The notes under the pieces: generated by a model
What the model was told of the DNA's origin: nothing
Database searches by the model: none
Seen by the model: only the letters and a program-made list of their open reading frames with translations
Position numbers and translations under genes: made by a program
Origin: Ischnura elegans
Taxonomy: Eukaryota > Arthropoda > Insecta > Odonata > Coenagrionidae
Direction of reading: 5' to 3'
Length of the DNA: 64,000 bases
NCBI RefSeq assembly: GCF_921293095.1
Contig: NC_060246.1
Span: 85,867,030 to 85,931,029, forward strand
Part shown: positions 25,201 through 62,330 of the stretch, in pieces
Numbering within the stretch: position 1 is the stretch's first letter
Layout of the letters: every line of letters starts with the position of its first letter

Positions 25201-28200
25201 AGTGCTTCCATGTTGACTTGCTTTACCTTTCCTGCAATGGCAGATGGGAACTACATTCACCTACTTTTCCAAGGAGGACAGCAAATCTTCTCCTCCAAGC
25301 AAAATTAAAAATATATCTTTGTTAGTGGAAAAGCAAGAAAGAACGCACCTAAAGAGTTGGGCCATAGCTTTTAGGGACCACAATAATGATAGCTCAAAGA
25401 ATTATTTAGCCACCCACTCAGTTTTTTGCTGTTCCATTGAAAACCTATTTCATTGTGTTATCTCATGACTTTTATATTTAATATGTTACTACTTCATACA
25501 TATTTGCACTCTAATTTGAAGTTAAAGTTGAGAAACAAATTTGATCTTCTTTGGTCGTCTCAGCTAATTAAATATTTTTTCTTTTAAGTGGATGGCACCT
25601 GATGAGTTGTTAGGTGAATATAATTCAGAAGGAATATGGTTACCTCCACCCCAATTCTATGAACTTTCAAGATTGGCAAATAATTTCCACCAAGTCCAAC
25701 AACTTTTAGACTACTCTAATGCCTGGTATGGTTGCCCAAGGTGGATGCCTGTTGGCCTCAAAGCAGCTGATGGCTGGATATATCTTTTGCCAGGTGACGT
25801 TGGTTGAATAAGTTTAAACATTAATTTTTCAGATAAATTTTCATAGTAGTAAGTTTTGTTTTATCTTCACCATCTTCAATGTAATTTGTTGAAAATTAAG
25901 GTACTACTCCACTAAAAATACAAATAATATTTTCATGGTATTACCGGATATTGTGCTGAGCATATTTAATTTTTTATCCCAATGGAAGTTTGATATGATT
26001 TTCATTTGAATCTGCAACAATGAATAGATGACCCTTGAAAATCAAAATTTTCATTTGCTTCTGCGTCTTCAGCACCTGAAAATCTTGTAACCAGGAATAC
26101 CTGGGTTGTTAACAAATAGTATTGATCGTTGAAGTTTTCTGGGTCTGGATATTCAGGTTGCCTAGAATTAATTTCACCCCTTTTGGTGTTTACCAAACAT
26201 AAGAGTGCTGGCCCAAAACGTTATGCCCTTGAAAATCAGTTCCCAACTCTTAAAATAAATATTTGAGGAAAGGAGCTAATCCCCTGTGGAGGAGGGTGTT
26301 GTTAGTTCCATTTTTTTTTGTTTCTGAGCTATGCATCTTTATACTTATATGGTTCTCAATGTCTCCCCACAATGCTGAAATATTCTTTAAGTTGGAATGA
26401 TCCCTCTGAATATTTGTTGATCGTTTATGTAGATGAAAGTAGAAGGCCTTAGTGGATAGGATTTCTATTAATTTGGATAATTTTTATGAATGGCTATCAA
26501 CACTCCACTTACCCTTGGGCTACTGCCTTGCTGCGGTGGGAAGGCTTACACCTTCCTATGGCCCAGAGAGCTGCAGTGGCAGGGTAAATTTGTGATTACT
26601 CCCAATAGGGCCACCCATGCCAGATAGGTCAAAGGGTAGGAGCCAGGTGAAAGGTAGTCCACGTGATGGTGTCACGTGAAAAACACTGTTGGAATGGAAA
26701 TGGGGAACCCTATCAACTCTCTCTTCCCTAAAAACGTTGAGTACAACCAAATGACCCTTGGGAACTCATCAAACGGGACCTGTCCGCAAAGGGCAGGTGT
26801 CGTTCACAGCAGTGAGGTCGGCAAGGTCCTCGGGGTTGTCAACATGTGAAATCCTTGCAGAGACTTGTCATCATCATCAGCAGCAGCAATGAAGAAAGAA
26901 GACCAAGAAGATGGAGAAAAAGAAGGCAGCAATAAATGTAGGGATGTGGAATGTAAGGACAATGATGGGGGTGGGGAAGATATAAAATATCAAAAGGGAA
27001 ATGCAGAAAGGGAGGATGGATATCTTACAATTATTTGAAGTGAGGTGGAAAGATGGTGGGGACTACTGGAGTGATGGGTATGGTGTTATACATATATAGT
27101 GGTGGGAAGGAAAATCAACGAGGGGTAGCTTTAATATTAAACGGGGAGATCGGTAAGCGAGTGGTAGGTATAGACGTAGTGAGTGATAGGATTCTGGTGG
27201 TAGAAATTGAGGCGTGACCCACCAATCATGTGGTGGTTCAAGTTTACCTATATGCCCACTAGTAATCATAGGGAGGAAGAAGTAGATGAGGTGTGTGAAC
27301 AGTTCGAGGTAATCAATAGAGAAACTTGGGAAAGAAAATTCTAGATTTAAAGAATTCTAGAAAATTCTAAATTGATGGGGGACTGGAATGCTTCTGTTGG
27401 GTTAGGGAGGAATGGAAATGAAATGGGAAAATTTGGATCAGGAATGCGGCATGACAGGAGGGAGAAAGCAGTGAAATTTTGCAGGAGGAACAGGTTACTC
27501 ATCACAAACACGTGGTTCAATTTTTAAAGGGCAAAGGTACACATGGAAAAGTCCAAGGGATATGAGGAGATATCAGATAGACTATGTCACAGTAAGACAG
27601 AGATTTAGGAATAGTGTGAAAAATCTCGCATCTTCCCTACATTGGATGTGAATTCAGATCACATCCTAGTGCTTATGGAATGCAATGTAAGATTCAAAAG
27701 ACTTCTGAAAGTTAGGAAGGGGAGGAAATGGAATGTATAAGCTTTGAAGGGGAGTATTAGGAGAGAATATCAGGAGGTAGGAGGTAGGTGGAAAATATGT
27801 AGTATCCATAAGATTGGAAATGCACCGGCTGTAGAGGAAGGTTAGGATAATATTAAAACTGCATCTTCCCTACATTGGATGTGAATTCAGATCACATCCT
27901 AGTGCTTATGGAATGCAATGTAAGATTCAAAAGACTTATAAAAATTAGAAAGGCAAGAATCTGGAATGTAGAATCTTTAAAGGGGACTGAAAGGAGAGAA
28001 TATGAGGAACTAGTGGACAATAATATCCGGAAGACTGTAGAGGAAGGGTGAGATAATATTAAAACGGGAATAGTCAAAGCGGGATATAGGTATGTCAATT
28101 AGCTACATTGACAGCAGAAGGATGAAGAAGCCGTGGGTTACAGTGGCAATGGTAAAAGAAATGGAGGAGATACGGAGGTGGAAGAGCATGGACACACAGC

Positions 28201-31200
28201 ATATAAAAAGGTTGTATAGAGAAATAAATAATTGACTACGGCATGATACTAAGAAAAAAGGTGTGGAAATGATAGTGTGAGGAAATAGAAAAGATTCAGA
28301 AGGAAGGAGAGGTAGCCTCATTGTAAAGTTGCTATCAGGTGGCAAAAGAGGGCAGGTAATGTCAAAAATTTAATCCAAAAATGTAAGGATGCCAACCGAT
28401 TGAGACAAAGTACAGTAAGTGGAAAGAATACATACATGGAGGATCTGTATGACATTAGGAATAAGCTGGAGAGATTGAATTTAGAGGAGTGCAGTGGAGG
28501 AGGATAATCTTGGTCTGGGGATCTTCCCTGCGGAAATCGAGAGAGCCCTTTATGATATGAAAACTGTGGGTGAGGACTACTACATCCTATGTGAGCTTCT
28601 GAAGAATAAGGGGGGGATGGTAGGAGAAGATTTTTTTAAATAGAACGCAAGATCGATGTTGGCCGGAGGATTTCATGAAGACGTTTCTTATTCAACCTAC
28701 CAAAAAAGAAGAAAGCTGTAGAATGTGGAGATAGTAGGACTATTAGCCAAATATTGCTTGCAGGGAATGTGTTACTGAGGACACTACTAAGACAAATGGA
28801 TGTCTGCACAAACAAGTATGTGGGGAAGATCAGTTTGGCTTCAGAATACAAAAGTCAAAATCGTGCTTCAGTAGCGATAATGAGGTCCCTGGTGGAGAGG
28901 AATCGAGAATATGACCAGGACGGCTATGCCTGCTTCGTATATTTTGAGAAAGTATTTGATATAGTGAACTGGGTAAAGTTAATGGATATTCTCAAAAAAA
29001 ATAGGAGTAGATTGGAGGGGTTGGCGACTCATTCATAATCAGTATATGGCCCAGACTGCTCAAGTAAGGATAATAGACAGATAATCTGGTTGGGCAACCA
29101 TTGGCCGAGGAATGAGGCAAGTCTGTTCTCTATCTCCGTAGTTTTTATAACGTGAATGCCAAGCAGATGACAAGAGAAGCATGGGAAGAGTTGGAAGCTG
29201 GGGTAAAAGTGGGAGGAATGGTGTTGAAATCAGTGAGGCTAGCCGATGATCAAACGTTGATTAGCCAGTCAGTGAGGGGGCTGCAGGCTCTATTGGGTGT
29301 GTTAGACAAGCATTGTTGGAGTATGGCATGATAATTAATCACAAGAAGACCAAGGTTATGCAGTTTTGTAAAGCATCGTGAGCTAGGAATATGAGACTCA
29401 AGGTACAAGTTGGTGGGGAAAAACTAGTCCAAGCAGAGCAATTCAACTAGGAAGAGAACTGCCATACAAGGTAGGCGTTCATGAACAAGGAGGAGCTTAT
29501 CTGAGAATCATTATGGAAGAGTCTAAAGAAAAGTTAGTGAAGAGTCTGATCTGGAGTGTAGCACTTTATGGTAGACACGTAGACGCCACGGAAGGATGAG
29601 GAGAGAAGACTGGAGGCATTTGAGATGTGGATGTGGAAAACAATTGAGAAGTTGAAGCGGACGGATAGGAGGCTGAAGGAAGTAGTGCTGGACATGGTGG
29701 GCGAGGAAAGGCAGCTTCTGGATGAGATAAGGAGTCAGAATGTATAGACGAAGCGAGTACTTAGCAGGGAGGGGATGTTGAAAATAGTATTGGAGGGTTG
29801 AATTTTAGGTAAAGGAGGTAAAGGAAGGAATAGAATTTTTTTGATATACCTAATTAAAAGGACTAGGCCTTATTGTGAATTGAAGAAGGAAGGGGAGACT
29901 GGCAGAATGCTTCTGAACCACTCCATGAAAACCTACCTTAATTGGTGGAATACTTTGATAATAGTCAACAAAGCACTGAAGGAACAAGTGACTTTTTACG
30001 CAGTCACGCGCACGGGTGCAAAGTTAAATACACCAAAGGATGAAGTTCGCCATGAAAAAATATTTGACTTAGCTTTTTTCATGGCGAACTTCATCCTTTG
30101 GTGTATTTAACTTTGCACCCGTGCGCGTGACTGCGTACAAAGTCACTTGTTCCTTCAGTGCTTTGAAAATCGTCGCCGCAGACCAGCGGAAAATAAGGGT
30201 TTTTCTCCCCGACAGTGGCTAAGTAAGCACGACCCTTGCCACATGAGCCACAGTGTGGACTTGTGACGTCAACATCTTGTTCGGTAAAACCCATCCCGAA
30301 GTTCGCTCTGAGAAGATGGCTTGGTGGTGTAACTGGTAGCACGCCTGACCGGCAATCGGGAGATCCGGGTTCGAATCCCGGCTAAGTCAAATATTTTTTC
30401 ATGGCGAACTTCATCCTTTGGTGTATTTAATAGTCAACACTTGAACGAAGAAAGCAGACATGATGATAATAATATGCCTGAAATATATCACCAACACCAT
30501 CCAAAGTTTGATTCCTCCCAGAAGAGGAGGCAAACAACCTCAATCAATTATAAAGAAGTCTTCCTGTCATTGTTAAGCTAGGAAGAAGTATAGAAGAGTG
30601 AAAAGTAGTTGATGTGACATGTGGTAAGGGTAAAAGTTTAAATTATATTTTGCTCCTTTATTATGTTGAATCACCTAAACCATGTCTCAGTTAAAAACAT
30701 AGCCACTCATGCTCAGTGTGAAGACTGAATTTAGAAGAATTTAAGTATATGTACTGGGACTAGCCACAGTGAATGAATTTAGAAGGAAATACTGCTATGC
30801 AAATGATGAATGGCATTATCTTCAGCACCAGTTGTGAGAATATTTTCCTGTTTCATATCTCATTTGGGCTAAGATGAAGATTCCTAGTAAAAATACTGCT
30901 GTAACTCTAATAATATTGGTAAAATACTATTGTGCACCTTCATAACTACCCAAATAGTTCCAAACTTGGGAAGAACATCACATATTATTGGAGTTATCAC
31001 AGGAAATGGAGGATGCCCATGGTCTGATCATTAGCCATAATACTTCTCGCATATGGAAAGAATGATCTGGCTTTTAAAATTTTAAATTTAAGCACCAAAT
31101 TTTGATTCCATTTCATGTAAATCATTTTATTTACAGGAGATGAACTGTATCCTGAAAAACCGAATTTCTTTGATACTGAAGAGTACAAAATGTCAAAGAA

Positions 31201-31360
31201 AAATGAGAGTGAAATGAATATCACTGACCTGAGAGCTAAATGCTCCCGTCTTCATCGTATGGAGATAAAAAGCCTTCATGATGTTAATATTATCATCAGC
31301 CAAAATCCATCATCAGATCAGATGTATCCCAAGTCTAGTTTGAAAAATTCAAGGCTTTAG
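22203..31360 (+). CDS. NUDT19: NUDT19-like peroxisomal nudix hydrolase (3 exons, 380 aa)
   Basis: Exons 22203-22916, 25589-25793 and 31137-31360; 1143 nt, GT-AG introns, frame closed. Known for the family: hydrolyses CoA and acyl-CoA to phosphopantetheines and 3',5'-ADP in peroxisomes. Seen: KILVAKRSAKSSFMPNGIVF then FPGG (about 59-62), the nudix helix RELFEECGLL at 129-138 with its Arg and Glu residues, the family block VPDVWSLKDWIIWLTP, RFDTTFFVAAL, and WLPPPQFYELSRLAN and ADGWIYLLPGDELY across exons 2-3. As in other NUDT19 proteins the Gly part of the nudix box is separated from the Arg-Glu part by a long insert. The C-terminus is Ser-Arg-Leu, a PTS1 variant. The ATG at 22203 is the first in frame; upstream in-frame sequence begins only with GTG at 22164. 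It is divergent from HERPUD and convergent with MBTPS1. Confidence 0.94.
22917..24440 (+). other. NUDT19 intron 1, proximal part
   Basis: Intron from the GT at 22917. No repeat ends or coding relic recognised before the SINE near 24.45 kb. Confidence 0.4.
24450..24610 (+). repeat. tRNA-derived SINE
   Basis: AAGCTGAAGCCATAAGGTTG precedes a B-box-like GGGTTCAAATGC at about 24511, then a body with C-rich runs and CCTCCCTCCAAATAAAG. Same style as the SINE at 32.7 kb. Ends approximate. Confidence 0.5.
24789..24864. repeat. Inverted repeat, 28-bp arms
   Basis: TGTTGTAGTGTACACTTAG at 24789-24807 is matched in reverse complement by CTAAGTGTACACTACAACA ending at 24864. Arms differ at two positions and enclose about 20 bases. 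It directly abuts the Gypsy relic. Possibly a tiny MITE; no flanking duplication was recognised. Confidence 0.65.
24868..25220 (-). mobile_element. Fossil Ty3/Gypsy LTR-retrotransposon pol fragment
   Basis: Minus-strand reading resembles the reverse transcriptase of Ty3/Gypsy elements: a Y/F-DD box region followed by GKTELDHDKVVERVVERARA. Only this piece is visible; no LTRs, gag or integrase nearby. It is broken and looks old. It lies in NUDT19 intron 1. Confidence 0.6.
26520..29890 (+). mobile_element. Decayed LINE (endonuclease plus reverse transcriptase)
   Basis: The plus strand shows, in order but in shifting frames: a non-coding lead with GGCCCAGAGAGCTGC; MWNVRTM (about 26948); LFEVRWKDGGDYWSDGYGVI; DWNASVGLGRNGNE (about 27380), an apurinic-type endonuclease motif; RNRLLITNTWFNF; SDHILVLMECNVRFK; then RT blocks LAGNVLLRTLLRQMD, MRSLVERNREYDQDGYACFV, YFEKVFDIVNWVKLMDILK (28.75-29.0 kb), EELEAGVKVGGMVLKSVRLA with LADD in place of FADD, and SVALYG-like sequence near 29.55 kb. 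Multiple frameshifts and stops; not active. Sits in NUDT19 intron 2, same strand as the gene. Confidence 0.85.
27628..28064 (+). repeat. Tandem duplication inside the LINE
   Basis: GCATCTTCCCTACATTGGAT begins at about 27628 and again at 27861. The two copies run on through AATTCAGATCACATCCTAGT to a shared GATAATATTAAAAC end. Unit 1 is about 233 bp; unit 2 is shorter by an internal deletion. The duplication arose after insertion, since intact LINEs do not repeat the endonuclease end. Confidence 0.85.
29971..30428 (+). mobile_element. tRNA-headed SINE insertion with inverted duplication
   Basis: An 11-bp target repeat AATAGTCAACA flanks the insertion (29960-29970 and 30429-30439), in LINE-mobilised style. 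Contents: an inverted segment 29969-30061, a forward copy at 30074-30165 (near-perfect reverse complement of the first), about 150 bp of unique body, a tRNA-like head (30318-30389), then CATGGCGAACTTCATCC and the tail GGTGTATTTAA again. The tail block thus occurs three times, once inverted. Target-site overlap at the left edge is 1-2 bp ambiguous. Confidence 0.8.
30318..30389 (+). tRNA. tRNA-like head of the SINE (GGC anticodon position), probably not functional
   Basis: Folds as a full 72-nt cloverleaf: acceptor GGCTTGG with CTAAGTC (two G-U pairs), D arm GTGT/GCAC, anticodon arm CCTGA/TCGGG with loop CCGGCAA, and T arm CCGGG-TTCGAAT-CCCGG; discriminator A. The anticodon position reads GGC (Ala). 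Base 33 is C instead of the near-invariant U, and the tail runs into SINE sequence, so this is read as the SINE promoter (A and B boxes) rather than a working tRNA gene. Confidence 0.5.
30440..31136 (+). other. NUDT19 intron 2, distal part
   Basis: Plain AT-rich intron up to the acceptor TTTACAG at 31136. No repeat recognised. Confidence 0.4.
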
Positions 31361-31415
31361 TGATATATTTTCGAACTAAACCTTGAGAGTGGGTACAGCT
31401 ATTTATTCTGTTTAA

Positions 31416-31637
31416 CCCTTAGAGTGGGGGAATGTTTTTATACGTTTTGCACAATAACTGCGGCATTTACCAAATTTTTATTGTTTCCTGGATACTTTGC
31501 ACTAGGGCACCCTAACCATAAGGATTGATAAGGGGCATAATTCAACCAGACCAGCTTTCGTGGCAGGGGGTGCCTCCTGCACAGGTCTCTTCTGCAATGG
31601 CTTGCAGCTAAAATCGTGAACTTCCGGAGCCTAAGGG
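31416..31637. mobile_element. piggyBac-like MITE in the NUDT19 3' region, 222 bp
   Basis: Ends CCCTTAGAGTGG and CCGGAGCCTAAGGG, each bordered by TTAA (31412-31415 and 31638-31641), the piggyBac target. It starts only 56 bp after the NUDT19 stop codon, so it probably lies in the 3' UTR. Confidence 0.75.
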
Positions 31638-31641
31638 TTAA

Positions 31642-32735
31642 ACTATGGATATACCCAAGAAATCATTATTTCATCGGAGGTTAGAAATGTCTCATTTGAT
31701 CATTGCTGTCATCATTTTATCATCTGAATCATTGTTTACGCATGCTAAGTGAACAGTTGTTGTATATGTATTTATAGTTTATTTTTATTAAAAATTGTTG
31801 ATATTTTACTATAAAACGAGTCTTCTTTTTGAATGTGATATGCATAGTTAGATATTTAAGGGGAAAATTCTGGTTGGTATCAAGGACATACCAAGGGTAC
31901 CAGACATTCCCTTGGTTTCCGGGGCAATTTAACTTGATGGTAGCCACCCCCTAGCACTAACAGGTTCAAGAATCAAAAAATTTCAAAGTTTAATTTTGGC
32001 ACCCCCCTTTATGGCACTTGTAGTGGCCACCCTATTTCTCTTCCACCCCTACCCTTTGGTATGCTATTGGTCAGGATTGGTTTAATCTAATAAATCATTT
32101 GATAATGCAAAAATTATCAATAGCAGCTGGTTGGAATGCAGTATTGAGGGTTATTTTAAAATAAGGAGTAGTTGAATTATTTACAGCTGTTTGCATTTTG
32201 CCTGTGCCTAGAAAGTAACAAAACTTGCCAGATTCGGGCATGCTTTCTACTCAAGCATGCTATTTGCAGAGGTAGAGAGGCTGTCTTTAGGTGTAACAGG
32301 GAAATTTAAATGCTAACAACTATTTTGTGTCCCATCAAAATGAACTATGCATAATATGTGAATTAGTTTTTACAGTGTGTGATATCAGCAATGATTGGAA
32401 AGGTATAAGGTTCAAAATTTAGGCAGATACAATACACATACAGTTTTTAAGATGAACCATGCTTGATCTGACCTGTAATGGTAGAAGATTTGGTGTACAA
32501 AGTTGACACTAAAATTTAAGTAACTAGAATTTTTATGAAAAAAAATCTGGAAACTGACAATTAGATTTCCACTATGTAAGTAAAACTAGCATAAGTTTCA
32601 AGGTCTGGGCTGTTAAGTCATTTCCACAAAATTGCAATTCAGAAAATTTACGCACTTCGGGTTCCCAGGATAAATTTTGAGAAACGATATCGTAGAAAAA
32701 TTACTAGTGCTACAAAATTTTTGACCACACACAAT
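31642..32735. other. NUDT19 3' flank
   Basis: No coding. AATAAA at 32089-32094 is a candidate poly(A) signal for NUDT19, implying a 3' UTR of about 0.7 kb including the MITE. Not proven. Confidence 0.3.
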
Positions 32736-32739
32736 GCAG

Positions 32740-32995
32740 AAGGGGGAGCGTGGTGGCTGAGTGAGAAGAGTGTTGGGGTGCTAATCAAAGGGTTCAGGGT
32801 TCAACTCCCAACTTTTGGACTCCTACAAATGAAAGAAATCCCTCCATTGGAAAGCCCAGGAAAGGCACTGGCTCCAAACTCAGAATGCGTGAACTACACA
32901 TGCATAGAGGTCTAGGGTGAGCTCTACCCCACCAATAAAATACCCAATCTTCGGGTTGAAACCCTGAGTGAGTGAGTGGCAGTGCAGGAGATAAA
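32740..32995 (+). repeat. tRNA-derived SINE
   Basis: Head GGGGGAGCGTGGTGGCTGAG (A box) with GGGTTCAGGGTTCAACTCCC (B box) at tRNA spacing. The body includes GAAAGCCCAGGAAAGGCACT and ends around AACCCTGAGTGAGTGAGTGG. Lies between the convergent 3' ends of NUDT19 and MBTPS1. Confidence 0.7.
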
Positions 32996-35113
32996 ATATT
33001 GGAAAATGTTGCAGCACGAATGAACATGGGGAAACCTCCACAACACTTCATTCACAGTGGCAAAATATGTCGAGGCAACACAGTTTTTTGCCTTGCAATA
33101 ACTAAAAATTCACGTTTATTGATTACTTAAAATATGCTCCATTGATATACAAGTATTCTGCAAAGAATGTTGTTCACGCATCTTAAATGCATCCCTTATT
33201 GTGTGCTGAATTGGTGGTACCCACAGTAGAACTTTAATTCAAGGTCATACCATGTCTGGTCCTCGGTGGATCAGAAAAAAATATGTATCTCAAGATACAA
33301 AGTGAAGCCTAGCCACTCTCGTATAGTTCACGATCCATGAGAATTCTATTCCTTCATTTCAACTAGCTATATAGTCAACAAAAAACATGTCTATTTGATG
33401 CAAAAAAAGGAACTTTTCACAGCTTCCAGTACCTTAACCCTTCATAGAGTTTTGCTTCTGAAGAATTAAGTTGAGTGTTGCATACCAGCAGAATTTCTAA
33501 GTACACTGCTCATATTACATAAATACCTTAACTCTTTTGATGCACTGGACAAATCGTATGCATGAAGAGATGAAGAATGTGTGTACACACTACGATGAGA
33601 CGTACCCATCATATGGAGAAAAAGCAGAATCTATTGCTCAATTGCTCCCAGACTTGCAAAAGCTAACAATTGCACTCTGATTACTTTTCACTGTTAAATA
33701 TAACACACTCCTTATTTGTATATAATTAGACTCACAAATCAACAATTCAAAGTGGTAAAAAATGTGCTGGATTGTTGCTCCACTTTAAACTAATTTCATT
33801 AAAAAATCCATTGCTTTTCCTTTTCATCATCTTTTTCCTTTGATGGGTAGAAAATAATTCATATAGATCCAATAAAATTGTAGAATACATGTATGCACCA
33901 AAATTTCTGGTTTGGAAAGAAAGAGGAAAACGGGTATTAAGAATATATGTGGTAACACAAAAAATATGAAATCAAAGGATATGGATGAGATAACAGGCAT
34001 TGATTTAAGCGATATTTAATAAGTCCTCAAAGATTGGCAAATGCATTTCATAGTGTATTCAACAACTTCTATGTTCCTTAGAACGACAAAATAAATTTCA
34101 TATTCACTGATGCATAAATACAGCAAAAAAAATCAAAACATATAAACATGTAAAAAGTTAATTTTCTTAAGATACTGCCTTTGGTTATAACAATACTGTT
34201 GGGTTCAGCAAGAATATTTAAATATAAAATTGGTAAAATGCAGGTCACCCAGTGGCATACAAACATATTATAAAATTCATTCATACCAAATTAACCATTA
34301 AATATATATATAAACAACAATAAATGATTTAAATAATTCACATGCTTACAGCTTTATCTTTCATCAGGTTAGCCAAATAATGACCATAGCAACAAAAAAC
34401 ATGATTCACATTCATTTGACTGGCATGCAGGAAAATGTATGGGATATTTTTGGAGTTTCAAAAAGGATAACATGGGTGCCTGATTATCAATATTAACATA
34501 TAAAAACCTCCAAAACCCTTGAACACACCACATATATAAATTATTAAATGAGGAGACATATTTGCCCAATTGATGAGACACTTTCTAATTCCCACATGAA
34601 ACAGCTACTCAAATACAGGATCATTACGTTCATGAACCACTGATACAGCCATAAATATAACTCTGCTCAAAGAATAAATATCTAGAAAAAAATATATATC
34701 AGGAAAACATCCATAACTGTGATGAGTTAAAAGATACAATACAAAAATTATTCTATTTATAATCAGTTCATTTCTTTCATTTAAAATTGTTGACCTTTCA
34801 ACAGCTGTGACCGAATTCATACCACAACATTGATAAATTCAAGGGTTAAAATTTTATCAAGGATTTTAGGTCAAATACGTACATATGCCATGAAAAATGG
34901 GGTATATGTCACGGATAAAATAAATAATGTAGGTAAAACAGTCCAATACCCCATTTCCCCTAAATTCTGTCACCCATTGAAATGTACCCATTTCGAACAC
35001 GCTCCTTTGGAATTTGATGCTCTAAATCACTACATGTAATTCAATGAATGGTTGATTGGAATTCATCACTGCAAAAGTTAAAAACAGTTTAATGTTCCAA
35101 ATGAGAACACACT
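32996..35113. other. MBTPS1 3' flank
   Basis: No coding. The first canonical minus-strand AATAAA I see after the MBTPS1 stop is at 33115-33120 (TTTATT on plus); the weaker ATTAAA form occurs near 34014. The real 3' end is undetermined. Confidence 0.3.
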
Positions 35114-61785
<26,672 letters not shown>

Positions 61786-62330
61786 TCCGCACGAGTTTTC
61801 CAGACCAAATATTTACATACTCAAGCACAAAAGGTGGTCCATAGATTGAACTTAAAATAGTTTTTAAAAGCACATTAGTGTAACTCCTGTGCTGTTCTCT
61901 ATTCACAATGGGTGGAATATATAATCACCCCACAAACTACACTTGAAAACATCAACAGAGCATTGCTCATACATTTCATTTGGCGCACATTTAACATAGT
62001 ATTTAGGTGATCCTCCTACTACCTCCTCCTCGAACTACCGCAGTAACCATATTGAATGTTCATTTTTACATAAAAGAACATATAAGTCACGTCAAATGAA
62101 AGTAAACAACGAGAACCACGTATTGTTTCGTTAATGTGAAGGCTGCACGATATTTCATTCTCCGCACGCAAGCTCAATTTCAATTGTCTGCAGTGGATCA
62201 TTGAATTGAATGACGAAAAATATCAACAATAGAAATTCAAAATTCTCGAAGCGCAGTCAACCAGTCGTGCAATCGTATTTTGAGAGACGAAGTCGGTGCA
62301 AGTCGTCATAGAGAAGGCCGTGTTTGTAAG
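61786..62330. promoter_or_regulatory. MBTPS1 upstream region
   Basis: The 5' UTR and promoter of MBTPS1 must lie here. No TATA box or sterol/ER-stress element was recognised. GTGTTTGTAAGTAACC at about 62321-62336 looks like a splice donor on the plus strand and could close a non-coding first exon of a divergent gene; speculative. Confidence 0.3.

Noticed and set aside
30318-30389. Functional tRNA-Ala gene
   Set aside because: The cloverleaf is complete, but base 33 is C and the sequence runs into a SINE tail inside one target duplication, so it is treated as a SINE head.
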